NCBI RefSeq assembly: GCF_041296265.1
Contig: NC_091695.1
Location: 18,149,001 to 18,213,000 of the forward strand
DNA from: Equus caballus
Taxonomy: Eukaryota > Chordata > Mammalia > Perissodactyla > Equidae
Direction: 5' to 3'
DNA length: 64,000 nucleotides
The stretch's first letter is position 1; every line of letters begins with the position of its first letter. The notes under the pieces were generated by a model that worked only from the letters and a program-made list of their open reading frames with translations, ran no database searches and was not told the origin of the DNA. The position numbers and the translations under genes were made by a program. Shown piece after piece: positions 36,061 to 46,240 of this stretch.

Positions 36061-36281
36061 GGGGCTGGCCCTGTGGCCGAGTGGTTAAGTTCACTCACTC
36101 TGCTACAGGTGGCCCAGTGTTCCATCAGTTCAAATCCTGGGCATAGACATGCTATTGCTCATCCAGTCACGCTGAGGCAGCATCCCACATGTCACAACTA
36201 GAAGGACCCACAACTAAGAATATACAACTATGCTCCAGGGTGCTTTGGGGAGAAAAAGGAAAAAAATAAAATCTTTAAAAG
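36061..36281 (+). mobile_element. ERE SINE, variant with 'actagaaggacccacaactaag' tail
   Basis: ggggctggccctgtggccgag head with a tRNA-like box and gtggttaagttcactc. The 3' half (ctagaaggacccacaactaag, tatacaactatg, ggggag) differs from the copies with ttagctcagggcc blocks, so it is another ERE subfamily. Flanking duplicates aaaatatttctctcct (36045-36060) and aaaatatttatctctct (36282-36298). Confidence 0.92.
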
Positions 36282-36360
36282 AAAATATTTATCTCTCTTC
36301 ATCCTAACCATAATATTCTTCCAAATATTTTTAGAAGTTATAGTTTTAGCCTTTTTTGGT

Positions 36361-36598
36361 GGTTTTTTTTTTTAGGAAGATTAGCCCTGAGCTAACTGCT
36401 GCCAATCCTCCTCTTTTCGCTGAGGAAGACTGGCCCTGAGCTAACATCCGTGCCCATCTTCCTCTACTTTATATGTGGGATGCCTACCACAGCATGGTGT
36501 GCCAAGCAGTGCCATGTTCGCCCCTGGGATACAAACTGGTGAACCCCGAGCCGCCAAAATGGAACTTGCTCACTTAACTGCTGAGCCACTGGGCCAGC
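36361..36598 (-). mobile_element. ERE SINE
   Basis: Reverse-oriented ERE with two inner blocks (gattagccctgagctaactg and ctggccctgagctaacatcc), catcttcctctactttatatg, and a head at the right (actgggccagcc). The left edge is a T-run. Short similar flanks (ccttttttggtgg and catttttttggtttt) fit a target-site duplication. Confidence 0.92.
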
Positions 36599-37111
36599 CT
36601 GCATTTTTTTGGTTTTATATGAAATTTTTGATCCATCTGGTATTTATTTTGATATCATGAGTTAAACAGGAATTGTTTTATTGTTTCCTAAATGAACTAT
36701 TTTTAGTTGCATAATTATCTTCTCACCACTGATTTGAAATCCCAATTTTATTACTTTCTAAAGTCCTATATATATTTGGATGCAATTTAGAACCCCATTC
36801 TGTTTCATTGATCTCTGCAGTTACGTACCATTTAATACACAAAATAATTGCATTTCTTCTATAATACATTTTGATATTCAATAAGCCTGATACTCCCTTA
36901 TTACCCTTCTTTTTCAGAATTATGCCTGTTACTGCATATTTTTATCAAATTAAATTTATCATAAGCTAGGCTAATCACATTAAAAAGTTCTGCTATTTTC
37001 AAAGTGTTTGGATTTAGGAAGATGAATTTAGCAAGAGTTTACTTGTTTAGATATTTGAGAATTCCAATCCATGAGGATGGTAAATGTTTACATTCAGTCT
37101 TTTTCATGCTC

Positions 37112-37845
37112 CTCAGTGGTGCTTCACATTGTTTTTCTGTGCTACTTATCCCTTATAGACGGTTGGTTTTCTTTCCCGACCCTGAAAATGCTAGCTAACA
37201 CTCTGGCTGTAGGGAAAACCATCTCTTTCAGGAAGTGTATGATGTAAGCATTTGATGAGCATCTTTTGGTGCTGCTGAGGTTGTTTTGCTGATGGAGGTG
37301 GTCTGTGGCCACTATGTGACGTTCTGCAGTACAAACCATCATAAGTAGCTATAGTTGTGGCCATCTCATGGGAGTTACCTGGGCTGGAGGATTTATTCAT
37401 GCAACATTTCACATTCTCTTCATAGTCTGGCTACCCTTTTGTGGTCCCAATGTCATAGATCACTTCATGTGTGACCTGAACTCTGTTGAAACTCATCTAC
37501 ATGGACACTCATACCCTTGGTCTCTTTGTTGCTGCCAACAGAGCGTTCGTCTTCTCATTAAACTTTCTCCTCTACATGGTCTCCTATGTGATCACTATAT
37601 ACACTGAATTATCACGGCTTGCTTGGTAGGGGCAAAGCCTTCTCCACCAGTGTCTCTTACATCACTGTGGTCATTTCATTCTTTGTGTTCTGCATATTTG
37701 TGTATGTCTCCAATGACCACCTTTTCCATCATTAAGCTGTAGCTATGTTGTGTACCATGGTAAGTCTTATGTTAACTCCTTCAATCTACACCTTCAGAAA
37801 TTCATGGTGAAAAATGCTGTGAAGAAGCTCAGAGTCACAAGGTGA
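37112..37845 (+). pseudogene. Olfactory receptor relic, OR4C-like, 5' third missing
   Basis: Similarity to the 12898-13805 pseudogene begins in TM2 (about 37112) and runs to the tail. The start codon, N terminus and TM1 are absent: the L1M fragment lies there instead. Legible parts are KMLANTL, ECMM-like text, [34 protein letters not shown] (open at 37368-37607), THTLGL, SYVI and the KAFSTSVSYITVVISF region in shifted frames, and the tail near 37790. The DRY segment reads VCGHYVT with D and R both lost. Several frameshifts and stops are present (for instance TAA inside IMS near 37345 and a TAG near 37628). Its 3' flank carries the same MER5A-like relic as the 12898 copy. It is a dead gene. 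Confidence 0.85.
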
Positions 37846-38079
37846 CTCCAATAGACAAATAGTCAAAATATAAAATAACGTTATCACTTAAATGTTGAAG
37901 AATTGAAAAAAAGATAATTTCTATTGTTCAGGGCAAAGTGAACACTATTTTTCAAAATTGTGTTGACTGGTGCATAGGTACTCTGAGGAGAGGCCCTGAC
38001 AGGAAAACATCAATATAAAAATATCTCATTAAGATCAGCATATTACCCAGTTGTTTATCAAACTTTGAAGAACTATCAG

Positions 38080-38250
38080 AATCTACCTTTGAGTTCTTGT
38101 GAAAATGCAGATTCTCAGCACAAAGCTCTAGAGATTCTGATTTAGTGGAACTGTTGATTGATTGACTTAGCTGCCTTTTAAACAAGCATCTTGAAGTTTC
38201 TGAAGTAGGTGATCTCTACAGGTTGTTTGAGCAATAGTCCTATAGATTAC
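38080..38250 (+). mobile_element. MER5A-like DNA transposon relic
   Basis: atgcagattctcagcacaaag and ctagagattctgatttagtgg match the piece at 14040-14157, beyond which that copy is cut by L1. It marks the shared flank of the two OR4C copies. Confidence 0.55.
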
Positions 38251-38689
38251 ATTCACATCCTGGAGTTATTTTATTAAGTCATTTTCTGGGAAGAATTCTT
38301 CACAGCAAAAGCTGTGCAGATCATCAAATTCTCAAAACTTCCTAATTTTTACAATGCAACCTTGTTACCTACGTAATTGCAAAAGAAGAATGAAGCATTC
38401 TTGGAAAAAGAGAATTTGGGGTATTTTTTCTCCAATTTCTCTTTCTGTACTTTGTAGTTTGTAATCTTTTGGCACTTCTAGTTTGATTCTATTTTTCTTT
38501 TTCTTCCCCAGAAAGGAAAGGTTTACCCTCCTTTTTTCTACATTATTTTGACTAAAACATTGTTATTGCAATCTTAACTAGTTATTTACATTGAGAGACT
38601 TGTTTTTATTGTGTGAAGAAGATTTCAAGTACCATATATTTTATGAACATTTTTGAGGACTAGGTTATAAGGCTTAATACAGTATTATG

Positions 38690-38880
38690 GTTAAGAGAAC
38701 AGAGTTTGAGTTAGACAGTCCTGAGTTCAAATCTTAGTCTTGCTATTTATAATGTGAACTTTGGCAAAACATGACTTCATTAGGTTTCATTTATTGGGGA
38801 ATGATGGAGATATTTTCAAGGTCAAATAAAATAATCTGTATAAGCTCTTAGCCGAAAAAAAAAATTCTTGTAAATGTCAG
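38690..38880 (+). mobile_element. MIR SINE
   Basis: ggttaagagaacagagtttgagt, agacagtcctgagttcaaatc, ataaaataatctgtataagct. The counterpart is at 56850-57040. Confidence 0.75.
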
Positions 38881-39294
38881 TTATTATGAATACTTTTTAT
38901 TGCTGGAATTTAAAAAATTATAGTAGAACTAACTCACCTGGCCTAGAGTCTTAAGCTAGTATTTTCTTTTTGAACCTCAGCAACGATCATGTATAATTTC
39001 CCAGTTTTCTTTGAGAAGAAGAACAATCTGAGAGTTGACTGGCCTTGTGGAAATTCTGGAGGATAGTGTGGTCTCCCATCTCCTCAGCCATTCCTGAATC
39101 TCTTTTTGTTGTTCTATGATACACATTAGCACCATACCTCCAAAAATTTGGAGGTGATCCAATTGTGGGTCTGATTTCCCTGAAAATATCCATGTTAGGG
39201 GTCAAAACAATTTACTATGATTATGAGGTCAACAGAGCAGACAACCAGAATATGAACAGACAAAATAAAGGGAGATATTTTTAGAGAAGATAGA

Positions 39295-39755
39295 ATGGTG
39301 CAGTGGTTAAGAGAAGGCTCTGGAGTCAGATTTCCTGGGTTTGAACATGGTCTGGGAATTTTTTTTTTTAAAGATTGGCACCTGAGTTAACATCTGTTGC
39401 CAATCTTTTTTTTTTCTTCTCCCCAAAGACCCCAAGTACATAGTTGTGTATTCTAGTTGTAGGTACTTCTGGCTCTGCTATGTGGGATGCCACCTCAGTA
39501 TGGCTTGATGAGAGCTGCTAGGGCCACATCCAGGATCCAAACTAGCAAAATCATGAACCTTCAAAGCTGAGTGCACAGACTTAACAACTCGGCCATGGGG
39601 CCGGGACCTGGGAATTTTTGTAAAACTTGCTATGGCACAATTTCTTCATCTATATAAAGATTAGTGATAGTACCTACCTCATAAAGTCATTGAGCCACAC
39701 ATGTGTGTTAATATTTGGTAAGTGCTTATAACATTGACACATAGAAAACATTATT
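39295..39755 (+). mobile_element. MIR SINE split by an ERE
   Basis: tggtgcagtggttaagagaagg, ggagtcagatttcctgggt; after the ERE it continues cacaatttcttcatctatataaag, gtacctacctcataaagtc and agtgcttataacattgaca. The counterpart at 57410-57620 is unsplit. Confidence 0.85.
39364..39607 (-). mobile_element. ERE SINE (variant subfamily), inside a MIR
   Basis: Reverse ERE with 'gttgtgtattctagttgtagg' and a head at the right (ggccatggggccgg). Flanked by ctgggaattttt at 39352-39363 and 39608-39619. It belongs to the same subfamily as 36061-36281. It is missing from the paralogous block at 57410-57620, so it arrived after the duplication. Confidence 0.93.
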
Positions 39756-39937
39756 AAAGTGTTTTCAAAATAAAATAAAAAGCTGTTGACTTGTACTCAT
39801 CCAGTTTCCAGGTGGGGATGCATCTTGCCCTGCCATTATCTTCTTAGGTGAAAAAGATACCCTCTTGTATGACCAACCCAACCAAAATTATAAACCAACA
39901 TAATTTTTCTCTTGAAGTTCAAGCAGTTATGTAGGGA

Positions 39938-42900
39938 TTCCCTCATTCTACTGACTTTGAGCTTTGTTCTTCTTTTTCTAGTTCTATAAGGGGTAGCTTA
40001 AGATTTTTTATTTGAGATTTTTCTTGTTTGTTGAGGTGGGCCTGTATTGCTATGAATTTCCCTCTTAGAACCACTTTTGCTGCATGCCATAAGAGTTCGT
40101 ATTTTGTCTTCTCATTTGCATTTGTCTCCAGGTAATTTTTAATTTCCTTTTTATTTCTTCATTGCTCCAATGGTTGCTCAGTAGCATGTTTTTTAGTCTC
40201 CACATATTTGTGACCTTCTCATCTTTTTTCTTGCAGTTGATTTTTAGTTTCATAACATTGTGGTCAGAAAAGATGCTTGATATTATTTCAATCTTTTTAA
40301 ATTTATTGAGGATTGCCTTGTTTCCCAAGATATGGTCTATGTTTGGGAATGTTCCACATGCACATTAGAAGAATGTGTATTCCTTTGTTTGGGGATAGAA
40401 TGTTCTCTACCTTTGTATTATGTGCTTCTGATCAAGTGTTTCATTTAATTCTACTATTACCTTGTTGAATTTCTGTGTGGATGATCTATCTTTTGAAGTA
40501 AGCAGTGTGTTGAGGTCGTCAACTTTTACTGTGTTGCTGTTAATTTTTCCTTTTAGGTTTGTTAAGAGATACTTTGGTGCTCCTGTTTTAGGTGCATATA
40601 TATTCATAACTGTTATGTTCTTTTTGTGGAAAGTCCATTTTATCATTGTATACTGACCCTCTTTGTCTCTCATTGTCTTTTTTTAATCATGAACTCTCTT
40701 TTGTCTCATATAAGTATGGCAATACCTGCTTTCTTTTGTTTGCCATTTGTTTAGAGTATTGCTGTCCATCCCTTCACTCTGAGCCTATGTTTGTATTTAA
40801 AGCTGAGATGTGTTTCCTGGAGGCAGCATATTTTGGGGGCTTGTTTTTTAATCTGTCCAGCTACTCCATGTCTTTTAATTGGAGAATTCAATCCATTTAC
40901 ATTTAGAGTGATTCGTGATATATGAGGACTTAATCCTGCCATTTTATCTCTTGCTTTCTGATTGTTTTATATTCCAATTGTTTCTCTTCCTTTGTATTTC
41001 TGAGTACAATTCATTTTGGTGGTTTTCTGTGGAAGTTTTCTATTTTTTTATGAATGTGGCTCTGTTCTGGTTTTTTGTTTAGTGGTTAGACTGAGGTTTG
41101 TGTAAAACATCTTCTGGATGAGATAGTCCATTTTCTGATGTCCTCTTATCTCCATCAGCCTACTTAGCTTCTATCCTTTCCTCTTCTGGTTCTGAGTTAT
41201 TGTTGTCACAAATTATTCTGTTTCATATTGTGAGTTTGTAACTAAGTTGAAGTGTTCATAGTTACTTTTGATGATTTCTTTCCATTTATATTTTAAGTTA
41301 TAATTAATTATTTGCTAATTTGTTCTGAAAGACAGCTGTAAGTTTCTGATTTTGTTTGTCTATTTATATCCTTATTCAAAGCTTTATAAACCTTTGCTTT
41401 TTTGTTTCAGATATGAGGACATCCTTAACCATTTCTTGTAGGGGAGGTCTAGTGGCAATGAACTCCCTCAGCTTTTGTTTATCTGGGAAAGCTTTTATTT
41501 CTCCATCATATATGAAGGATAGTTTTGCTGGGTAGAATATTCTTGGCTGGACATTTTTGTCTTTCAGTATTTTGAATAAAATTTTCCAGTCTCTCCTAGC
41601 CTGTAAAGTTTCTGTTGAGAAATCCACTAAAATCTTGAAGCACTTTCCTTTGTAGGTTATTTTTTTCTGCCTTGCTGCCATAAATATTTTTTCTTTGCCA
41701 TTAATTTTTGCCAATTTTAGTATTATATGCCTTGGAGAAGGTCATTTTCCATTGATGTAATTAAGAGGTCTATTGGCCTCATGCATTGGTAAGTCTGGTT
41801 CCTTACCCAGGTTTGGGAAGGTCTCAGCTGTTATTTCTTTGAACCAACTCTCTGCTCCTTTCTCCCTCTCTTCTCTCTCTGGAATGCCTATAACCGGTAT
41901 GTTGCTTTTCCTAATTGAGTTCGATATGTCTCAAAGGATTCTTTCATTTTTAAAAAATCTTAATACTGACACTGGCCCAGTGGTGTAGTGGTTAAATTGG
42001 TGTGCTGTGCTTCAGTGGTTCAGGATTTGTGGGTTCAGATCCCAGGCATGGACCTACATACCACTCATCATGCCATGCTTTAGTGGCATCTCAAATTTAA
42101 AAACTAGAGAAAGCTTGCCACAGATGTTAGCTCAGTGACAATCTTCCTCAGGCAAAAAAGTGGAAGTTTGGCAACAGTTGTTAGCTCAGGGCCAGTCTGC
42201 CTCACCAAAAAATAAATGATTAAAAAATAAAATGAAATAAAAATAAAAATCTTAATTTTCTCTCCTTCTCCATCTGAAGCATTTCTATCCTCTAAATCAC
42301 TTATTCTTTCTTACATTTTTTAAGGATTCTAGATTATTTTTATCTCATTAATTTTGCTCTTTACATGCAGGATTTCTGCTTTTTTTGTTTGTTTGTTTTA
42401 ATCTCTTTGGTGAAGCATTCCTTCTTCTCATTAATTGTATTCACAAGCTCATGGAACTGTCTTTCTGAGTTTTCTTGTAACTCATTGATTTTCTTGATGA
42501 TAGCTTTTTTGAATTCTGTGTCATTTTACATTGTAAATTTCTGTGATTTTAGGCTTGGTTTCTGGAGATTTGTCATTTTCCTTCTGCTCCAACTTGTTGA
42601 TGTAGTTTTTCCATGAAGTTTGAAGAACTAATCTTTTGCCAGTGCCTTTTGTGGTAGTATCAGGTCACAGATTCCACCTGCTACCACTGGAGGTAAGCAG
42701 GGGGGTTTCTGATTCTACTCCATCTGCTGAAAATTGTGAGGCCACTCCCACTGGCCAGGAAAGCATTCACACATGAGCTCAGGACTGCTGCTGACCCTTC
42801 TTACAGTCACACCAAGATGTGTTCCCACTTTCAGGGCCACAGTGGCACTATGGATGCTCACGCCAACCAGGAAAGCATCCATAGTGTGTGCACAGGCCTG

Positions 42901-43097
42901 ATGTGGAAGGATAGGGAAGTGCTCACCTCTCTCCACCACTTCCTAGGAAGCCAGTCTATCCACCCAACTATGTGATCTCTCAGGTGGCCTGTTGTGTTGT
43001 GTGTATCCTCTGTTCATCAATGTTTGTCCCTTTAGTTGTAGATAAAAGGGAGAGAGATAAAGGTAACAGCTCAATCCACCATGTTGCTAATGTCATT
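39938..43097 (-). mobile_element. L1 LINE with complete 5' end but lacking its 3' half
   Basis: On the reverse strand, reading right to left: a 5' start at about 43097 (gcaacatggtggattgagc, the same YY1-like start as the 4358 L1), a short 5' UTR to about 42640, ORF1 (41376-42600) and ORF2 from about 40940 down to 39938, where it stops in the linker behind the endonuclease. Endonuclease pieces: 40751-40942 (ITLNVNGLNSPIKRHG, CCLQETHLS) and 40407-40673 (NIYAPKTGAPKY; VDDLNT replaces GDLNT). ORF1 piece 41376-41714: KITYKGKCFKILVDFS, FKILKDKNVQPRIF. Reverse transcriptase, knuckle, 3' UTR and poly(A) are absent. An ERE lies at 41965-42244. Confidence 0.88.
41965..42244 (+). mobile_element. ERE SINE
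   Basis: actggcccagtggtgtagtgg head, gttcagatcccaggcatgg, two ttagctcag-type blocks (gatgttagctcagtgacaat and gttgttagctcagggccagt) and an A-rich tail. Exact 12-bp flanks aaaaatcttaat at 41953-41964 and 42245-42256. It lies in the L1 ORF1 region. Confidence 0.95.
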
Positions 43098-43109
43098 CAA
43101 CCTTAATAT

Positions 43110-44330
43110 CTTTTAGAAAGACTTTCCCTATTTCAGCGTTACCAAAAAAATTCTTCCACAATTTTTTCAACATTTAACTTTTTAGTCTTTTTGTGGTTTT
43201 ATATTTTATGTTTAAATTTTTGATCCAGATACACTTTATTTTGATGTGAAGACTTAAGAATTAAATTTTAATTATTTTTCTGAATGACCATTTTTATAGA
43301 TGCATAATTATTTTCCCCCACTAATTTGATATATCTAATTTTTATTCAAAAATATGGCATATGTTTGGATCCAATTCAGGCTCCCTTGTCCTCCATTGAT
43401 CTCTGTATTCCAGTGGCATTATTAAATAGTAATATTAATATAAAATAATAATTGCATATGATTTATAATACACTTTGATATCTAATAAAGATAGCATTCC
43501 TTCATTAATATTCCTTATCAGAACTATGTCTATACTTGCATATTAATGTTTTAAAATTAAATTTCAATAATTCACTAAAGCAAAAACTAAGCTTAGTATT
43601 GTCAATACACTTTGATTTAGAAAGAGTTTATATCTTAGAGAATTGAGAATTCTTATTTACAAACTGAGTAGCTCTTTTCACTTAGCAAGTCTTCTTTTAT
43701 GGTCATATGGATCTAGTATGTTTCTTTGTAAATTTAAACTTCTGAGTTTGTTTTCTATGGTGCTATTGTAAATAGGATCTTAACTTCTATTGTATTTTCT
43801 AAGTATCTGTTGTTAAAATGTAGGAAGTCTTTTTTTAAATATTTAAATACGATATAATTTTCACAGAACATCATTCATCTTTATTTCAGTTTAAGTTCTG
43901 CAGGTTTTGACAAATACATGCAGTTCCCATAACCACCATCATAATCAATATATAGAACATTTCATCACCAAAAATGTTTTCCATACACCTTTGTAGTCAT
44001 CTGCTTCCCTTACCTCCAGATCATGGCAAACACTGACCCATTTTTATCTCTATAGTTGTTTTTTCTGGAGTATCATATATTTGGAATCATACAGAATGTC
44101 ATCTTTTTTGTGTGTGTGTGCGCCTGAGGAAGATGGGCTCTGAGCTAACATCTGCACCAATCTTCCTCCATTTTATGTGGGATGCCACAGCATGGCTTGA
44201 CAAGCGATGCCAAGTTGACACCTGGGATCTGAACACACGAACCCTGGACCACCAAAGTGGAGCATGTGAACTCAACCACTATACCACCTGGCCAACCCCC
44301 AAAATGTCATATTTTTTCTTCTGGGTTTAG
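43110..44330 (-). mobile_element. Old L1 (L1M-type) fragment with an ERE
   Basis: 43110-43850 resembles, by eye, the reverse-strand L1 at 36290-37095 (for instance gatccagatacactttattttgatgtg and atgtttggatccaattcaggctccc). 43850-44110 is L1M 3'-UTR text (aaccaccatcataatcaatatatagaac, tttggaatcatacagaatgtc). The join between them may be between two elements. Confidence 0.6.
44111..44300 (-). mobile_element. ERE SINE
   Basis: Reverse ERE: tgaggaagatgggctctgagctaacatctgc at the left behind a GT-rich tail, and a head at the right (cacctggccaacccc). Flanks aatgtcatcttttttg (44095-44110) and aatgtcatattttttc (44303-44318). Confidence 0.92.
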
Positions 44331-44662
44331 TGAGATATAATTGACAAATTAAAATTGTATATATTTAAGATTTATAATATGATGATTTGATATACATATA
44401 TACATTGTGAAATGATTACCAAAATCAAGCTAATTAACACATCCATCAACTCACATTATTACCATTTTCTGTAAGACAACTTAAAATCTAATCTCCTAGC
44501 AAATTTTAAGTATACAATACAGTATTAACTATAACTGCCATGTTGTATTAGACCCCCATAACTTATCTTATAACCGGAATTTTGTACCCTTTGAACATCA
44601 TCTCCCCCTAGGACCTGGCAATCCACATTCTAGTCTCTGCTTCTATGAGTTCGGCTTTTTTA

Positions 44663-44924
44663 TTTTTATTTCTTCTCTTTTTTTTTTTTGAGGAAGATTA
44701 GCCCTGAGCTAACATCTGCCTCTAATCCTCCTCTTTTTGCTGAAGAAGACTGGCCCTGAGCTAAGCTATGTGCCCATCTTCCTCTACTTTATATATGGGA
44801 CACCTGCTACAGCATGGCTTGGCAAGTGATATCATAGGTCCACATCTGGGATCTGAACCAGCAAACCCTGGGCCACTGAAGCAGAATGTGTGAACTTAAC
44901 CACTTCACCACTTGGCCAGCCCCA
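44663..44924 (-). mobile_element. ERE SINE
   Basis: Reverse ERE with both inner blocks (gattagccctgagctaacatc and ctggccctgagctaagc) and a head at the right (cttggccagcccc). Long flanks gagttcggctttttta (44647-44662) and gagtttaactttttta (44925-44940). Confidence 0.94.
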
Positions 44925-45394
44925 GAGTTTAACTTTTTTAGACCCCACATATAAGTGAGATTGTACAGTATTTGTCTTCCTGTACCTGGCTTATTTCACT
45001 TAAAGTCCTCCAGACTCGTCCATGTCCCAAAAGGCAGAATTTCCATCATTTTTATGGCTGAATAATATTTCATTGTTTGTATGTGCTGCATATAACAGTC
45101 ATCTGAATGAACAAAGAAATGAGGTACCTATAAAACCAATGAACACTTAGATTGTTTCCATATTTTGGCTACTATGAATAATGTCTCAGTGAATACGGAA
45201 TGCAGATATGTCTCTGAGATATTGATATCATTTCCTTTGGATAAATACCCAGAAGTGGGATTGCTGGATTATGTGGTAGTTCTATTTTCGATTATTTTAG
45301 GTACTGTTTTCCATAGTGGTTGTGCCAGTGTACATTCCCACCAAAAGCATTCAAGCATTCCAACTTTTCTACATCATTGCCAATATGTCTCTTT

Positions 45395-45537
45395 TCTAAG
45401 GGCATTAATTTCATTTATGAAATCTCAGCCCTCAGAATCTAATCACCTCCCAAAGGCTACATGTCATAATACCATCATTGAACATTAGGATTTCAACATA
45501 TGAATTTCAGGGGACACAAGCATTCATACCATAGCAA
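45395..45537 (-). mobile_element. MLT1-type (ERVL-MaLR) LTR fragment
   Basis: ctaatcacctcccaaaggctac, aggatttcaacatatgaatttc and ccatagca are the reverse complement of part of the MLT1 LTR, the same family as the fossil at 32430-33185. The L1 text is continuous across it. It is partial and old. Confidence 0.65.
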
Positions 45538-46240
45538 GGGTTCAATTTCATTCTTTTGAATATGAATATCAACTTTTTACAATGCAATGAAGGCTCTTTC
45601 TTTTCACCATAGTTTATTCTTGGTCCCCTTTTCAAAGATCAGTTGATTGTATATGCATGTATTTATTCCTGAGCTTTCTATTCTGTTCCATTTGTCAATG
45701 TGTCTGTTTTTATGCTGGTACCATACTGTTTTGATTACTATAGTTTTGTAATATATTTTTATATCAGAAAGTGTTATGTCTCCAGCTTTTTTATTCTTTC
45801 TCAAGATTGCTTTGGCTATTTGGGGTCTTTTGTAGTTCCATAGATTTTGCAACTGTTTTTTTCTATTTCTGTGAAAAATGTCATTGGACTTTTGATAGGG
45901 ATTGTATTGAATCTGTAGATTGCTTTGGATATTGCGGACATTTTAACAATATTTATCCTTTCAATCTGTGAACACAGTATATCTTTCACTTATTTGTGTG
46001 TTCAATTTTTTTCATTTATGTTTTATAATTTTCAGTGTACAAATTTTTTACTTCCTTGGTTAAATTAATTACTGAGTATTTTATTCTTTTTGATGCTATT
46101 GTAAAAGACAGTATTTTCTGAATTTTGTTTTTGGATAGTTCATTATTTACATATATAACATACTAATTTGCTTATTTGTTGAATTCATTGTTTGTTTATT
46201 AATTCTAATAATTTTTGATGGTGTTTTTACAGTTTTTTAT

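Larger units (their letters stand above)
35250..37100 (-). mobile_element. Old L1 (L1M-type) 3' half, with two EREs
   Basis: Reverse-strand L1 text: 'gccaaaatgccatccatgaggttgtacc' and 'ttccacccacagtctttgagactgcctg' near 35580-35650 (3' UTR), then ORF2 C-terminal to post-RT sequence to about 37095 ('gagaattccaatccatgaggatgg'). It is very diverged. It abuts the truncated OR4C relic at its right end. EREs at 36061-36281 and 36361-36598 are inserted in it. Confidence 0.65.
38260..39935 (+). repeat. Block shared with 56380-57790 (MIRs between OR units)
   Basis: Text such as aggtcaacagagcag, gacaaaataaaggga and tcttaggtgaaaaagataccctcttgtatgaccaaccc recurs at 56380-57790 in the same order. It contains two MIRs (38690-38880 and 39295-39755). 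The second MIR is split by an ERE at 39364-39607, absent from the other copy. No gene is seen. Confidence 0.75.
44319..46240 (-). mobile_element. L1 LINE 3' half (L1MA/B-like 3' UTR), with an ERE and a MaLR piece inside
   Basis: Reverse strand, left to right: 3' UTR (gtgaaatgattaccaaaatcaagc, taccctttgaacatcatctccccc), ORF2 C-terminal text (ggctgaataatatttcattg, aaatacccagaagtgggattgctgg near 45240) and post-RT text (accatactgttttgattactatag, gtgaaaaatgtcattgg). It fades near 46240. It is interrupted at 44663-44924 by an ERE and at 45395-45537 by an MLT1-type fragment. It is non-coding. Confidence 0.8.

Noticed and set aside
42715-42975. Short overlapping frames on both strands
   Set aside because: They fall in the 5' UTR of the reverse L1 and show no protein family.
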